A stretch of 44,501 bases of DNA from NCBI GenBank assembly GCA_031257095.1, contig JAIRPI010000010.1, positions 1 to 44,501 on the forward strand, read 5' to 3'. Below, in pieces: positions 1 through 10,207 of this stretch. This DNA comes from Mycoplasmataceae bacterium. GTDB lineage: Bacteria; Bacillota_I; Bacilli_A; Mycoplasmatales; Mycoplasmoidaceae. The notes under the pieces were generated by a model that worked only from the letters and a program-made list of their open reading frames with translations, had not been told where the DNA came from and did not search any database. Numbering within the stretch: position 1 is the first letter of the stretch; every line of letters begins with the position of its first letter. Both the position numbers and the translations under genes were made by a program.

Positions 1-64
1 ATTGCGAAATAATTTATCGATTCAGCCATATTAATTTATATTAATATTTATATAATTGCTTAAT

Positions 65-138
65 GCGGGCATAGTTCAATGGCAGAACTATAGCCTTCCA
101 AGCTATTAATGTGGGTTCGATTCCCATTGCCCGCTCCA
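65..138 (+). tRNA. tRNA-Gly (anticodon UCC)
   Basis: A 74-base cloverleaf with an encoded CCA end. The acceptor arms GCGGGC and GCCCGC pair, the T-loop GGTTCGATTCC is present, and the anticodon TCC lies at 97-99 in a CTTCCAA loop. It reads glycine GGN codons. It ends only 4 bases before the GTG start of the giant permease, so the two may share a transcript. A second glycine tRNA (GCC) lies at 31098. Confidence 0.97.
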
Positions 139-142
139 AATA

Positions 143-3100
143 GTGTTAAATTTAACTAAAAATACATTGCGATCATTTAAAAAGAATGCGGCAGCAATCG
201 TTGGTTTAACATTTTTAACTTTTGTGTCTTGTGCGTCTTTTACGGTGTTAAATGCTACAAGTCATAACATTTCATCTACTTATAATAGTTTAAAACACGA
301 TAGTAACCTGCATGACTTTATTGTTAATGAACAATATAATACAGGTGATTTCTCATATAAATTACAAAGTTCATATGAAGGAAAAAGCAGTGATAATGAG
401 TCAATCCCATGACCAACGCAAACTGGAAGTGGATCATCATATACAAGAACTTATGGATATGAATTAGATGTCCAATCACTTGAACCAAGTAGTGTCATTT
501 ATATATTTTGGAGTGAAAACAAAGACAATCCTGCTTATGATGATTTGCTAAAACCAGACATTGTTATTCGTAACAGTCCAACACAATTCACATATGAGAC
601 TGGCGACCACATAAGTAATATGGATTATAGCGATTGCTATGCCGAGTTCTCAATTGATATAAACGAGATTAACAATAAGTTGCACGACATTAGTGGAGAA
701 CTATCTCAAGCCGCCACAACCACGAACACGCCAATTTTTACATATTTAAAAAATAACGGCGCAGAGGCTAGAGAATTTAAATCATTTAATATCAACAATT
801 CTCCAGATAATGTTTACTATAAAATTATTGACACCAATACCGATAACACAATTGATAAATTGCACATCTTTAATGGTCGCAATAATTTCACTAGTGGGAA
901 CAAAACACTTGATGTGTCTGATTTTAATCCACTCCCTAAAGAAAAATTAAAATATATTACTAGTCAAGATAAAGACAATGAGAAATATCTTACTACAAAC
1001 TCAATAATTAATTATGGTGTGTATTGATTAAATAGTTCCGATTACAAAAACCGTTTTTTGACTTCATTATCCACAAATCAACTAGATGCACTTGGTGCAT
1101 TTTGAGCAATCTTAGCTAACGGAACAACAAATGATAGTGATTTTAATGGCGTTATTAATAACATTAATAATTATGATTGACAAAATTTAAGTAACGAAAA
1201 CAAGACGGACATTACTTATGCACTTAAAGGCTACACAAAAGGGTTTGATAAATTAATATCGGGTTATAAATGAACAATCACCACCAATAGATCAGCTATT
1301 CCTATTAGTTGATATATCCAAGATTGGACGGCATCATTTTCTGTTGTTAACCCGCAATATCTTAATGCTAATAAATTAGCACCTATTAGCGTTAGCGATT
1401 TAGGGGCTAATAATTGAGATGATTTTAAAAATTTGATGAATAGTAGCAAGCAAGATAAACGTGAACAATTGATTAACCAATATGTAAGCAAAAATCATCA
1501 ATCAGCGATTAACATCGCTACCGGTTTACCAACAATTATTATTGGTTCTGGGATTAGTATTGATTTTGTTTATCCGATTGTTGACTTTGCTCATTTATCA
1601 CCAAATTTTTCACGGGAATGTTTAGTTTTTGGAAATGATCAATTATATAGTCGTGTTATTGATGGCTATCGTTCTAACACAATTGAATCATTTGTTGTTG
1701 CAAAGTTTCCTAAAGGCGTAGATCATAAGCAATTTCTTGATAAGGTTAATCAAGAAGCAAGCACTGTATGCAACTTTCCTGCAGGAATAAAATGTGCTTA
1801 TTTAGCTACCGATACAACTGATACGTTAAATCCCTCAGCGTTACGAATCCAATATATTCCTAAATTAATTGATGGGATAAAAGCCATTACATGGCTCTTT
1901 ACTATTTTTATATTATTGATTAGTTTATTTATATGTGCTATTATTGTTTTTAGTTATATTGGTTCTTTGCGACACCAAATAGGTATCATGCGAGCCAATG
2001 GTGTAAGAAAAAGAAACATTATTGGATCGTTATTACCATTTGCAATTATTCCTGGCATTGTCGCTTCGATTGGCGGGTATTTTTTAGGATGAGCCTTGCA
2101 AAAACCAGCGTTGGGCTTATTTAGTAATTATTGAACACTACCAACACAATTCTCATTAATAAATTTATGAGTATTGTTAGGAATGCTATTTATTTTTTCT
2201 ATTGTTTATATAGCAATTATTTGCATTGCTGTTGCTAGTGTTTTACGAACCGATGCTCACAAATTGATTCGGGTTGGAGCGGAGTATAAGGTTAATATTG
2301 TTGCCCAAAAAATAAAACAACCATTGAAGAAAACCTCAATCCTCTCACGATTTAGAGTGTCGCTAGCTTTTAATTCGCTTAGTAAGTTGGTTGTTTTGTC
2401 ATTAATGACATTAGTTAGTTGTTGTTCATTAATGGTTGGGTTTGGACTAATTAATAAATTTGACACAGCAAAAAATAAAACTTTTGATAGTCGACAATAT
2501 TCATTTGCGATAAATTTAAATACGCCAACAAATGCTGGCGGACAATATTATCCAATCGATGCAGCATCGGTTGGTTGTTCAGGTTTTATTAGTTCAGACA
2601 AGGATAATAAAAAAATATGAATCCCTAATAGCCATTATGCTGGTGATAATTTTTATAGCCTAGGTGATGATTCAATGAAAAAAATTACTGGGTCAACCGC
2701 TCAAGATGATGAATATTCATGAGATGAATATGGAATTGGTAAAAAATATTTTGAATTAGCATTTGGATTAACAGATTTAGCCTATACATTGACCGACGGC
2801 AATGTTGAAAAGGCATTTTTTGAATATAACGCCGGCAATAACTTTGATAGTTCTAGTTTAGCAGGTAAAGTTCATGGTAACATGATTTATCCAACCATTG
2901 GTGATTCAACTGGACAAAATAATGACATTAATTATTTAAAAAATATGTCATTATCTAAGTTGAGTTCCAATTTCACCGTTGGACTTGGTAAAAGTACATC
3001 AAACCCATGAACATATACCGGATCTTTAATCCCCGAGAATCAAAAAAATATCATTGATAATCGTTTTACACTTTTAACCAAAACCCTAGGACAAATTGAA

Positions 3101-4972
3101 GGTATTGACATTAGCAACAACATGTGGACAGATAATCCGCATTGTCCAAATAATATCAAGGAAGCACACAAAGATTTTGAAACCCGTAAATTATTTACTG
3201 ATTTTTCTATACCTAATGCTTTTTTTCAACCAGAACGTGATAATAGCAAATATCCAAAAACTGAAGACAAAGATAAAGATGGTAAATATTTGAACCCACC
3301 GCACTATTCCTTCAATCAAAAAGCAGCAACGGCTATTCCTAGTTTATCAATTAAACCAAGATTTGCGGCTTTGTTAAACGCCTTCTATAGTGAATTTCCG
3401 CTTGGTGGTGAAGAATTTAATAAAGATAATATAAATTATGATACTGCTATTAACAATGATTGTATACTAGCATATAACCAAGTTCCATTAAAATTGAACG
3501 ACCCAGTATTAGCAAATAATGATGAAACATATACACATATTGACGCCACACACAACAATGATAATATTAACATTATTGGGATAAAAGATGATACAAAATA
3601 TGTAACCTTAAAAAAAGGTGACAGCAACTTATTAAGTGCAATTAATATCAATAATATTAGAAAAGGCTATTATCCAATAATTGTTAATCAATATGCAGCA
3701 CACAAATATGGTTTAAGTGTTGGTAAAACCTTCACGGTTAATATTACCAATCAAACAAATAGGTATAACAAAATTATTGGTAATAATATTGACGTTGATG
3801 GTTGCCCAAACCCGCAACAAACATTCAATGTCGTTGGCGTTTGTGACACCTATCAAAATTCTGATTTTTTCATTAATCAACAATTAGCCAATTGAATGTT
3901 AGGTTTACGAAGTAAATTGACCGATTTAAATCAAAAGGATTTTCCAAGCAACACCAGCTTTCATAATTATTACAACAATACTTATCTATTACCATCACAA
4001 GACTATATGACACCAGAAAAGCCATATGGTTCTTTTTTAGGCGAATATTATACAGGTTATAGTAAGAAAGATTATATTGTTGATTTAAATCATCAATCTA
4101 ACCCCAGCGATGGAGTTATTAACCCGGTTGGTGCAAATTACGATGAAAACAACGGGCAAATAAACCCATATGGATTTAATGGTATTTTTACTAAAAATCC
4201 TAATGGAAGCAATATTATTAATAGCGTTATCCCATTATATTCACCATCAGGCATTTACCCTCCAAGTGACCGATTTGCTAGTTTCAAAACACAAAAAATA
4301 TTAGGAATTGGCACTAATTTACAATATGCAAATTATGTAAGTGGGATTCGTGATAGTGCAATTACTAATGCTTTTAATGTGTGAAAAAATCAAACTGATT
4401 CCAACCAATCAGAATCTGCTTTTGCATCATATCTAGGTGATGCAAATGCAAATATCACCTCGCTATATAACAAACTAGCAACCACATATGGGGAATCGTG
4501 TGTAGTAGCTTTAGTAGCGGGAGCTAATGATAAAAATAGTAGTAACACAATCTTTAATCATTTAGCTGATACAACTAATAAGATACAAAACGTTGTAGCG
4601 ATTGTGTTTTGTTTAATGTTTTTAATAATTGTCTTATTAATGTCGTATTTAGTTATAACTAGTTCAAAACGACTAGCTTCTATGTTAAAAGCATTAGGAT
4701 ATAATGATAAAGAGAACGCCCTATCATTTATGTCTCTTTATCTTCCAACACTAGTTATTGCATTCGGTTTCGCTATACCATTAAGTTATGGGTTGATGTA
4801 TGGTATTCGTGAATTCTTCTTTCGTAGTGCCCAGTTATTAATATCTGCTTCTATGCCATGATTTAGTTTTGTTGGTGCAACATTAATAACTGGGGCAATG
4901 ATGGGATTGTGCGTTTTATATGCATATCGCTCATTATCAAAAGTTAATGTTGCAGCAGCAATAAAGGAGTAA
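143..4972 (+). CDS. Giant FtsX/MacB-type ABC transporter permease (MG468-like)
   Basis: Reads through as 1609 residues when UGA is Trp. The layout is a duplicated FtsX module: TM1 at about residues 15-37, a large external domain, TM2-4 at about 582-701 (with an IGIMRANGVRKRNIIG cytoplasmic loop typical of FtsX permeases), TM5 at about 744-770, a second external domain of about 700 residues rich in Asn/Tyr, and TM6-8 at about 1484-1595. The start is GTG right after the tRNA; there is no clear ribosome site, so TTG at 167 is an alternative. The next gene is its ATPase, one base away. By family, such pairs extrude or extract lipids, lipoproteins or peptides at the membrane; the substrate is unknown. 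Size and partner resemble the M. genitalium MG468/MG467 pair. Confidence 0.88.
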
Positions 4973-4973
4973 T

Positions 4974-6317
4974 ATGCCAACTAAAGAACAATATATTATT
5001 GAGTTAGAAACAAAGAAAAAGAGAATTAAGGCTAATCTAACTCAAGGATATGAAGATTTAAAAAAAATCAAACAGCGATTTTTTGGTAAAAGTCCAAAGA
5101 ATAATAAGGAATATATTTTTATTAAAAAACAACATCATTTATTTAGTAAATTCTATGCTCGTGTAAATTATTATGAATGACAATATTTTTCGATCATTAG
5201 CGATCTTTTAAAAGCGCGCTTGTCATCTAACCAACATGTTTATGATTCTTTAAATCGTCACGAATTATTTCAATATATTTCATTTATTGAAAAATATTTT
5301 ACGAAAAATATTGTTCCCATTAATTTTCATATCGTGCAAAGAATTAATCGGTTGGTTGCTAGAATGAATAGATTGTTAATTAAATCCATATACATTAAAC
5401 ACACAAAAAGCAATAAACCAAATATCACAGAAATTCAACAACGATTATCGGCTATTCGTTGCTCGAATTTGATTGCGAAAATTGATGCCATAAAACAATA
5501 CATTGATGATATCAAAACCAAACATTTGAATATGTTTCACAGCTCATTAGTGCGTGAATTAGAAAAGAAAAATAGGTCTTATAAACCGCAACCGATAGAT
5601 ACCCAAAAAGATGTTGTTGTTTTAAAAAATGTCTCTAAATACTACATAACTAACACACTTGCCACTAAAGTTCTAGAAGACATTAACCTCACCGTTAAGC
5701 AAGGTGAGTTCGTGGTAATTCTTGGCCCAAGCGGTTCTGGCAAAACAACTTTATTAAATTTGATTTCTGGTATGGATCGTCCTTCCTATGGCGATGTTAT
5801 TGTCAATAACCAGTATATATCGACATATAATAACGAACAGTTAACATCTTTTCGTCGCCAAACATTAGGGTATATTTTTCAACAATATGGGCTATTGCCA
5901 AACTTAACAGCGCGTGAGAATGTAGAAATCGGACAAAATTTACAACCGAGCGGTGAAGTTCATTTAGATATTGATGAAATACTTCACGATGTAGACATAT
6001 ATGATTTTCGCAATAAGTTGCCAAACGAAATGTCTGGTGGGCAGCAACAACGTGTTTCAATTGCTAGAAGTTTAGCAAAAAATCCAAAAATTATTTTTGG
6101 CGATGAACCCACTGGTGCTGTTGATGAGCAAATGACAAAAAAGATTATGAAATTATTTGTAGAAATTAACCGCAAATACAAAACAACCATTGTTATTGTC
6201 ACTCATAATAGTTTGTTTGCACAATTGGCAACTAAGGTTATTAAAATCAAAAATCATCGTATCATTGAATTAATTTCTAATCAAAAGCAAAAATCTGTTG
6301 ATGAAATTAAATGATAA
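4974..6317 (+). CDS. ABC transporter ATP-binding protein (LolD/MacB type) with long N-terminal extension
   Basis: 447 residues; UGA-Trp occurs at 5178 and as the last codon before TAA. The ATPase domain begins at about residue 215: Walker A GPSGSGKT at 251-258, Q-loop in YIFQQYGLLPNL, signature MSGGQQQRVS near 353-362, Walker B IIFGDEPTGAVD, and a switch His in IVTHN. These are hallmarks of the LolD/MacB/FtsE subfamily that energises FtsX-type permeases. The first ~210 residues are a basic, probably coiled-coil extension absent from ordinary LolD. The ATG follows the permease stop by one base (GGAGTAATATG), so the Shine-Dalgarno lies over the permease stop and the two are translationally coupled. 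Confidence 0.93.
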
Positions 6318-6323
6318 CTATTT

Positions 6324-6689
6324 TTACACAAAATAAATAAGATATTTAATGATACTAACGCTATCATAATCAACATTTACGGTTGAGGTTTGATCACTAA
6401 ATTCGTATTGTTCATTAAATGTTACATTATAAACAAATTCATTATCTTGATTAAAGGCATATAACAACGAACAATAATAATAGTTTTTATTGATTTCTAT
6501 TGAGCAAGTGTTTATTTGTTGCCGATTTATAAAATTATTAATTTTTTTATCTACTATCAATGAGTTCTCATTGTTGATTATTAATAAAATTCCATATTTA
6601 TTTACATCTATTGGAACAAAAAGAACACATGATGTTATTAACACCGAAATAAATATAACACCAAAAATAAGATAATTCAACCGTTTCAT
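6324..6689 (-). CDS. Unknown single-pass membrane or anchored protein
   Basis: 121 residues ending in a true TAA. Residues about 7-27 form a hydrophobic segment ending in TSCVLF, which could be a transmembrane anchor or a poor lipobox. The rest is polar and outside if so anchored, rich in Asn, Tyr and Ile. It is convergent with the ABC ATPase gene, 6 bases away. I do not recognise the family. Its uninterrupted frame, absence of UGA and the hydrophobic N-terminus support a real gene; the plus-strand ORF over the same stretch is a shadow. Confidence 0.6.
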   Translation of the reverse strand: MKRLNYLIFGVIFISVLITSCVLFVPIDVNKYGILLIINNENSLIVDKKINNFINRQQINTCSIEINKNYYYCSLLYAFNQDNEFVYNVTFNEQYEFSDQTSTVNVDYDSVSIIKYLIYFV

Positions 6690-6715
6690 ACTAAATTGTA
6701 ATAAAGTAAACTAGA

Positions 6716-6937
6716 TTAAATCAGATTGTGTTTTGTGAAAACTTCTAAAACAAACCGGTTAAACTCTTCCTGTTTTGCTCAACGAGCATCGTTCTTTTTT
6801 TCAAAAGCCTCTGCTCAATCCCTAAATCATTTTGGCGCCACGTTTATTCCTTTATTAATTATAACACATTGAAAAGTGACGCCGATTCAGTCTTCTCTAT
6901 TTGATTTAGTTATTTCATATTCTTTATTCTCTTTCAT
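6716..6937 (-). CDS. Small coiled-coil family protein, copy A
   Basis: 73 residues with UGA read as Trp (four times). The N-terminal module carries the conserved pattern EYEITKSN-x3-WIGVTFQCVIIN then VAPKWFRD, followed by a short charged helix (FEKKNDARWAKQEEFN) and the family ending VFTKHNLI. Similar proteins are encoded at 7064, 12500, 29132, 32694 and 33010. A ribosome site AGGAG precedes the ATG. Copy B lies immediately upstream on the same strand and is its closest relative, so the pair looks like a tandem duplication. The -35 box that other copies share (TTGAGA) is changed to TTAGGG here, so expression may be weaker. Function is unknown; I cannot place it in a named family. Confidence 0.75.
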
Positions 6938-7007
6938 TTCATCTCTCCTACACATATATTTACAAGAAAAAAATATTTTTTCCCTAAATATTTTCAAAAT
7001 TTTAAGA

Positions 7008-7034
7008 TTTTCCGAGCGTAAAACGATAAATAAT
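7008..7034 (-). repeat. 27-nt repeat upstream of copy A
   Basis: A 27-base block containing TTTACGCTCGGAAA on the minus strand. It is repeated with 2-3 differences at 7390-7416 and 29084-29110, always just upstream of a small-family gene. It marks copies A, B and the truncated copy as one subfamily duplicated with upstream DNA. Confidence 0.75.
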
Positions 7035-7063
7035 GTTTTTGAATCACTGCATATATAAAATGC

Positions 7064-7315
7064 CTATTTTAAGTTGTTTCTCTTAAAAACTTCTATTACG
7101 TATTTATTAAATTCTAGCTGCGCTTTATTAAATTCTTCTTGTCTTGCTCAACGAGTGTCATTCTTTGCTCACCTTGCATCATTCTTTTTTTCAAATTCTC
7201 TAAATCACTTCGGTGCCACGTTAACTCCTTTATTAATTATATGACATTGAAAAGTGACACCGATTCAGTCTTCTTTGCTTGATTTTGTTATTTCATATTC
7301 TTTATTCTCCTTCAT
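7064..7315 (-). CDS. Small coiled-coil family protein, copy B
   Basis: 83 residues with UGA as Trp. The N-terminus is nearly identical to copy A (MKENKEYEITKS, then WIGVTFQCHIINKGVNVAPKWF). The helix is longer: it holds a NDARWAK/NDTRWAR duplication and an EFNKAQLEFNKYV repeat, ending VFKRNNLK. Thus copies differ mainly in the number of charged helical repeats. The start is ATG with GGAGG about 11 bases upstream. The promoter box TTGAGA-N17-TGTAAA lies at 7339-7367. Copy A is next downstream. Function is unknown; oligomerisation through the coiled coil is an inference. Confidence 0.8.
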
Positions 7316-7338
7316 TCTTGTATATACCTCCATATATA

Positions 7339-7367
7339 TTTACAAGAATTTCACCTATTTTTCTCAA
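7339..7367 (-). promoter_or_regulatory. Family promoter box for copy B
   Basis: On the minus strand TTGAGA is followed after exactly 17 bases by TGTAAA. The same hexamers and spacing precede copies C, F and G. Confidence 0.7.
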
Positions 7368-7389
7368 ATTATTTTTAAAATTTTTGAGT

Positions 7390-7416
7390 TTTCTGAGCGT
7401 AAAGAGATAAATAATG
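7390..7416 (-). repeat. 27-nt repeat upstream of copy B
   Basis: Second occurrence of the TTTACGCTC-containing block, about 20 bases upstream of the copy B -35 box. Confidence 0.75.
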
Positions 7417-7555
7417 GTATTAAATTTTTGTGTGTAAGAATGCTTATTTTTGGTTGTTTCTTTGGAAAACATCAACCTAAATATACCGTCAAATCTAGAG
7501 TATGAAAACAAGAACAGAATTTAATGGTCTATTTAAAATATATATCACATAGTTG

Positions 7556-7561
7556 TATAAT
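7556..7561 (+). promoter_or_regulatory. TATAAT -10 box for the BI-1-like gene
   Basis: A perfect TATAAT ends 7 bases before the ATG at 7569. The transcript would then start at or next to the start codon, which favours 7569 over the in-frame ATG at 7524 that lies upstream of the box. Confidence 0.6.
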
Positions 7562-7568
7562 TAAAAAC

Positions 7569-8426
7569 ATGGAAAATACACCAATAACTAATAACATGGA
7601 CCAAGATGGCCCACCTAATTCACGACAAAAATTAGGGAGACTATCATCATTAACTAAATCACATATTTCATTATTCGTAAAAGGTTTAATGTATTCAGGA
7701 ATAGGTTATTTAGTTATTGGGCTATTTAGTTACTTATTGTGGTATGTCATTAATAAAAATGTCCACATTACTAATCAAGATAGTTCTTTCACTATTATCT
7801 TAATTGTTAGCATAGTAGTTATGCTTGTCTCTTCGATTATGGGCATGGTGGCAACATTTAAGTTAGCAAGGGGCACACTAAAATTTGGTTTTATGATGTC
7901 AATTTATATTATTTATATCATTGCCCAAATTTTAGCGTTTAGTGCTTTGTTTTGGTGTTTTACACAAAATTATGCAACAAATCAAAAGGGAATACAATAT
8001 TTATTATTAATATTTGCTGGTGGTGGGTTAGCGTTTGTTATTTCAGCATTAATTGCTAAAGCAATGTCGAAGAATGCAGTAATTAAATTTAGTCGTTTTG
8101 TTGGCTATTTGTCAATTGGGTTTTTAGTAGTACTACTATTGAGCGTCATTATTAATGTTGTACTTATTGTAACAAAACAAATACAGGCATCATATATTCT
8201 CTATACCTCATTAATTTCTGTTTCTATTGTTGTCTTCTTTATTTACTTAATTTATGATATGAGTATGTTGTCAAAAGTACAAGAAATATTTAATATTGAA
8301 GACAACCAACAACAAGCTAATGTGTTAGCGATGTTCTTTGGTTATCGTATTCTTGTCGATTTAATTGCTTTAGTGTGAAATATTGCGATGTTAGTACTAC
8401 GTACTAGCGGTAGAGCACGCCGTTAA
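7569..8426 (+). CDS. Bax inhibitor-1/YccA-family membrane protein
   Basis: 285 residues, almost all membrane: seven hydrophobic segments from about residue 32 to 280 after a polar N-terminus. The penultimate region has IYLIYDMSMLSK, matching the family's IYD motif after TM6. The last segment FFGYRILVDLIALVWNI is typical of the BI-1 C-terminal half-helix. Family members are pH-sensitive calcium-leak channels in the cytoplasmic membrane; the role in mollicutes is unproven. UGA encodes one Trp near the end. The gene stops one codon before the convergent scpB stop, with no intergenic space. Confidence 0.82.
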
Positions 8427-8981
8427 TTATTCTTCGTCGTCTCGGTAAAAATTGAAGTCTTCTACAGAGATATCTTCAATTTTTTGTGTTGGTAAATCCT
8501 TAGCATCTTTAATACCAAATAAATTAAAAAATTTTGTACTAACTGAATATTTATATGGTCTCCCAGGTTCATCACTACGTCCAAGATTATTAACTAATCC
8601 TAAATTTTCTAATTTATGTACTATCGCTTCCGAAGATTTGCATCTAACCTCGTCAATCTTTGACATGGTTGTTGGATCGTGGTAAGCAATATATGCTAGC
8701 ACTTCTAACATCGCTGGTGATAGTGGATTCTTCGTTCGCACATCAATTAATTTTTCAATATATTGTTTGTTTATTGGTTTAGTTAATAAATAATAGTTGT
8801 CATTATAATTTTGAATTATAAACCCACTATTTTCATTAGCATTGTATTCATTATTTAACTCTTTGATTAATTTACGTATTTCATCGATTGGACAATCAAG
8901 CGAACGTTTCATATCATTTAATGTAATGCCATCTGAGCCAGCAACATATAATAAACTTTCAATAATAGATTTTTTATTCAT
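8427..8981 (-). CDS. scpB: Segregation and condensation protein B
   Basis: 184 residues, the usual ScpB length. It has the two winged-helix domains: an N-terminal one opening IIESLLYVAGSDGITL and a second around NPLSPAMLEVLAYIAYHDPTT with the conserved GRPYKYSVSTKFFNLFG wing. ScpB dimers bind ScpA and the SMC ATPase to form condensin for chromosome segregation. The ATG overlaps the scpA stop by 8 bases, as usual for this pair. It is last in the folA-scpA-scpB operon. Confidence 0.95.
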   Translation of the reverse strand: MNKKSIIESLLYVAGSDGITLNDMKRSLDCPIDEIRKLIKELNNEYNANENSGFIIQNYNDNYYLLTKPINKQYIEKLIDVRTKNPLSPAMLEVLAYIAYHDPTTMSKIDEVRCKSSEAIVHKLENLGLVNNLGRSDEPGRPYKYSVSTKFFNLFGIKDAKDLPTQKIEDISVEDFNFYRDDEE

Positions 8982-9729
8982 TGTTTGTTCCTTTTTGTAT
9001 TATAAAATCATTACAGCTTTTATCAACAACTAATCTTACTATATTTTGCTTTGCTAATTCAAGCAAGGCAAGAAAAGATGTAACAATGTATTTTAATTCT
9101 ATTTGTTCTTCTGGTAACAAACCTAAAAAATCACTAAAAGTAGTGTCTTTTTTAATTTTACTTACTAGTGGTTCGATATCTTTAATAACAGTCTCAACAC
9201 TTAATTCCTTAATTAACATTTTTTGATTATTCAACATTGAAAATGTTCATCGCTCAACAACTGTATTTAGCGCTTTTAATAAAGCGCTAGTATTCATGTG
9301 TTCTGGTAATTCTATCGGTGTTTTTTCTTGACTCGCGTATTGGTTTAAATCGTCTGGTTTTTTGCTATACATTGATGCTCGTAGTGATTGCTTGGACAAT
9401 AAATAAGTCGAAGCCTCTTTGACTTTTTTATATTCTAGAATTTGCTTGATTAATTTATCTCGCTCATATTCAAAATCACTGCCACCACCATCTAATGTTG
9501 TTGGCATGATTTTTTTGCTTTTTAATAAGATTAATTGCGATGCCATAGCCAAATATTCACTAGCAGCATCAATTGTGATGGTATTAATATTATTTTGAAT
9601 AAATCTAAGATATTGTTCACACAATTCATTAACATTAAGATCAAGAATGTCCATTTTTTTATCCTTAATCAATGTTAATAAAACATCTAATGGGCCATCA
9701 AAATCATTTAATTTAAATTGTCATTCCAT
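8974..9729 (-). CDS. scpA: Segregation and condensation protein A
   Basis: 251 residues when UGA is Trp, including Trp3 and another about two thirds along. The N-terminus MEWQFKLNDFDGPLDVLLTL matches the ScpA hallmark F-x-GPLDLLL. The kleisin bridges the SMC head domains and binds ScpB. The ATG follows the folA stop directly (TAAATG), and the end overlaps scpB by 8 bases, so all three are translationally coupled. The start was set by the conserved N-terminus, which precedes the longest stretch free of UGA. Confidence 0.95.
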
Positions 9730-10185
9730 TTATTTCCTTGACCATCACTCAGCATTAAAAATTTCTCCCTTAATCGTTTTCACTAATTGAAATTGACTGA
9801 AATCAATATTTAAAAATCGATTACAATGATAATCTTTTTTAATTTTACTAACAATATATTCATCAGCTAAAGGAGCAAATGTTTCATAAATCGATTTACC
9901 GCCAATGATGTAAATATGATGATTTTTATATTCGTTTATTACATCTTGAATTGAGCGGAAAATTTTTACATCGCTACGATTAAAATTAGGATCGTCAGAA
10001 ATAACAACGTTGAGACGATTAACTAGTGGTTTACCAATTGATTCAAAGGTTTTTTGACCCATAACAACAATTTGATTGTGGGTAACTTGTTTGAAGTGTT
10101 CCATCTCTTCTTTTAATTTTCATGGTAACAAATTATCTATCCCAATGCCACCATTTATGTCTTGGGCTCAAACGAGTGTGATCAT
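9730..10185 (-). CDS. folA: Dihydrofolate reductase
   Basis: 151 residues with UGA-Trp. The motif order is that of DHFR: N-terminal ITLVWAQDINGGIG, LPWKL with the substrate-site Trp-Lys, HFKQVT, VVMGQKTFESIG for NADPH binding, NVVIS, and IYIIGGKSIYETFAP. It reduces dihydrofolate with NADPH to tetrahydrofolate for one-carbon transfer. The ATG lies 8 bases from a -10 box shared with divergent uvrC. First gene of the scpA-scpB operon. No thymidylate synthase gene is in the window. Confidence 0.95.
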
Positions 10186-10191
10186 ACAATT

Positions 10192-10203
10192 AAATTATAA
10201 TTT
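10192..10203. promoter_or_regulatory. Palindromic -10 shared by folA and uvrC
   Basis: AAATTATAATTT is a perfect 12-base palindrome. Read on plus it gives TATAAT at 10196-10201, 6 bases before the uvrC ATG. Read on minus it gives TATAAT at 10194-10199, 8 bases before the folA ATG. Neither side has an obvious -35. Confidence 0.55.
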
Positions 10204-10207
10204 ATAA

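Noticed and set aside
143-6317. Chain of short ORFs that could be taken for a decayed gene
   Set aside because: All fragments share one frame and are separated only by TGA; code 4 joins them into two full-length genes. The same holds for uvrB, mgtA, polC, dnaE and the fucosidase.
6876-7505. Plus-strand ORFs over the small-family copies A and B
   Set aside because: The minus-strand frames are conserved in four other copies with ribosome sites and promoter boxes; the plus frames are mirror images caused by the duplication.
7524-7568. Upstream ATG for the BI-1-like protein
   Set aside because: The TATAAT box lies downstream of it and the extra residues do not match the family; ATG 7569 preferred.
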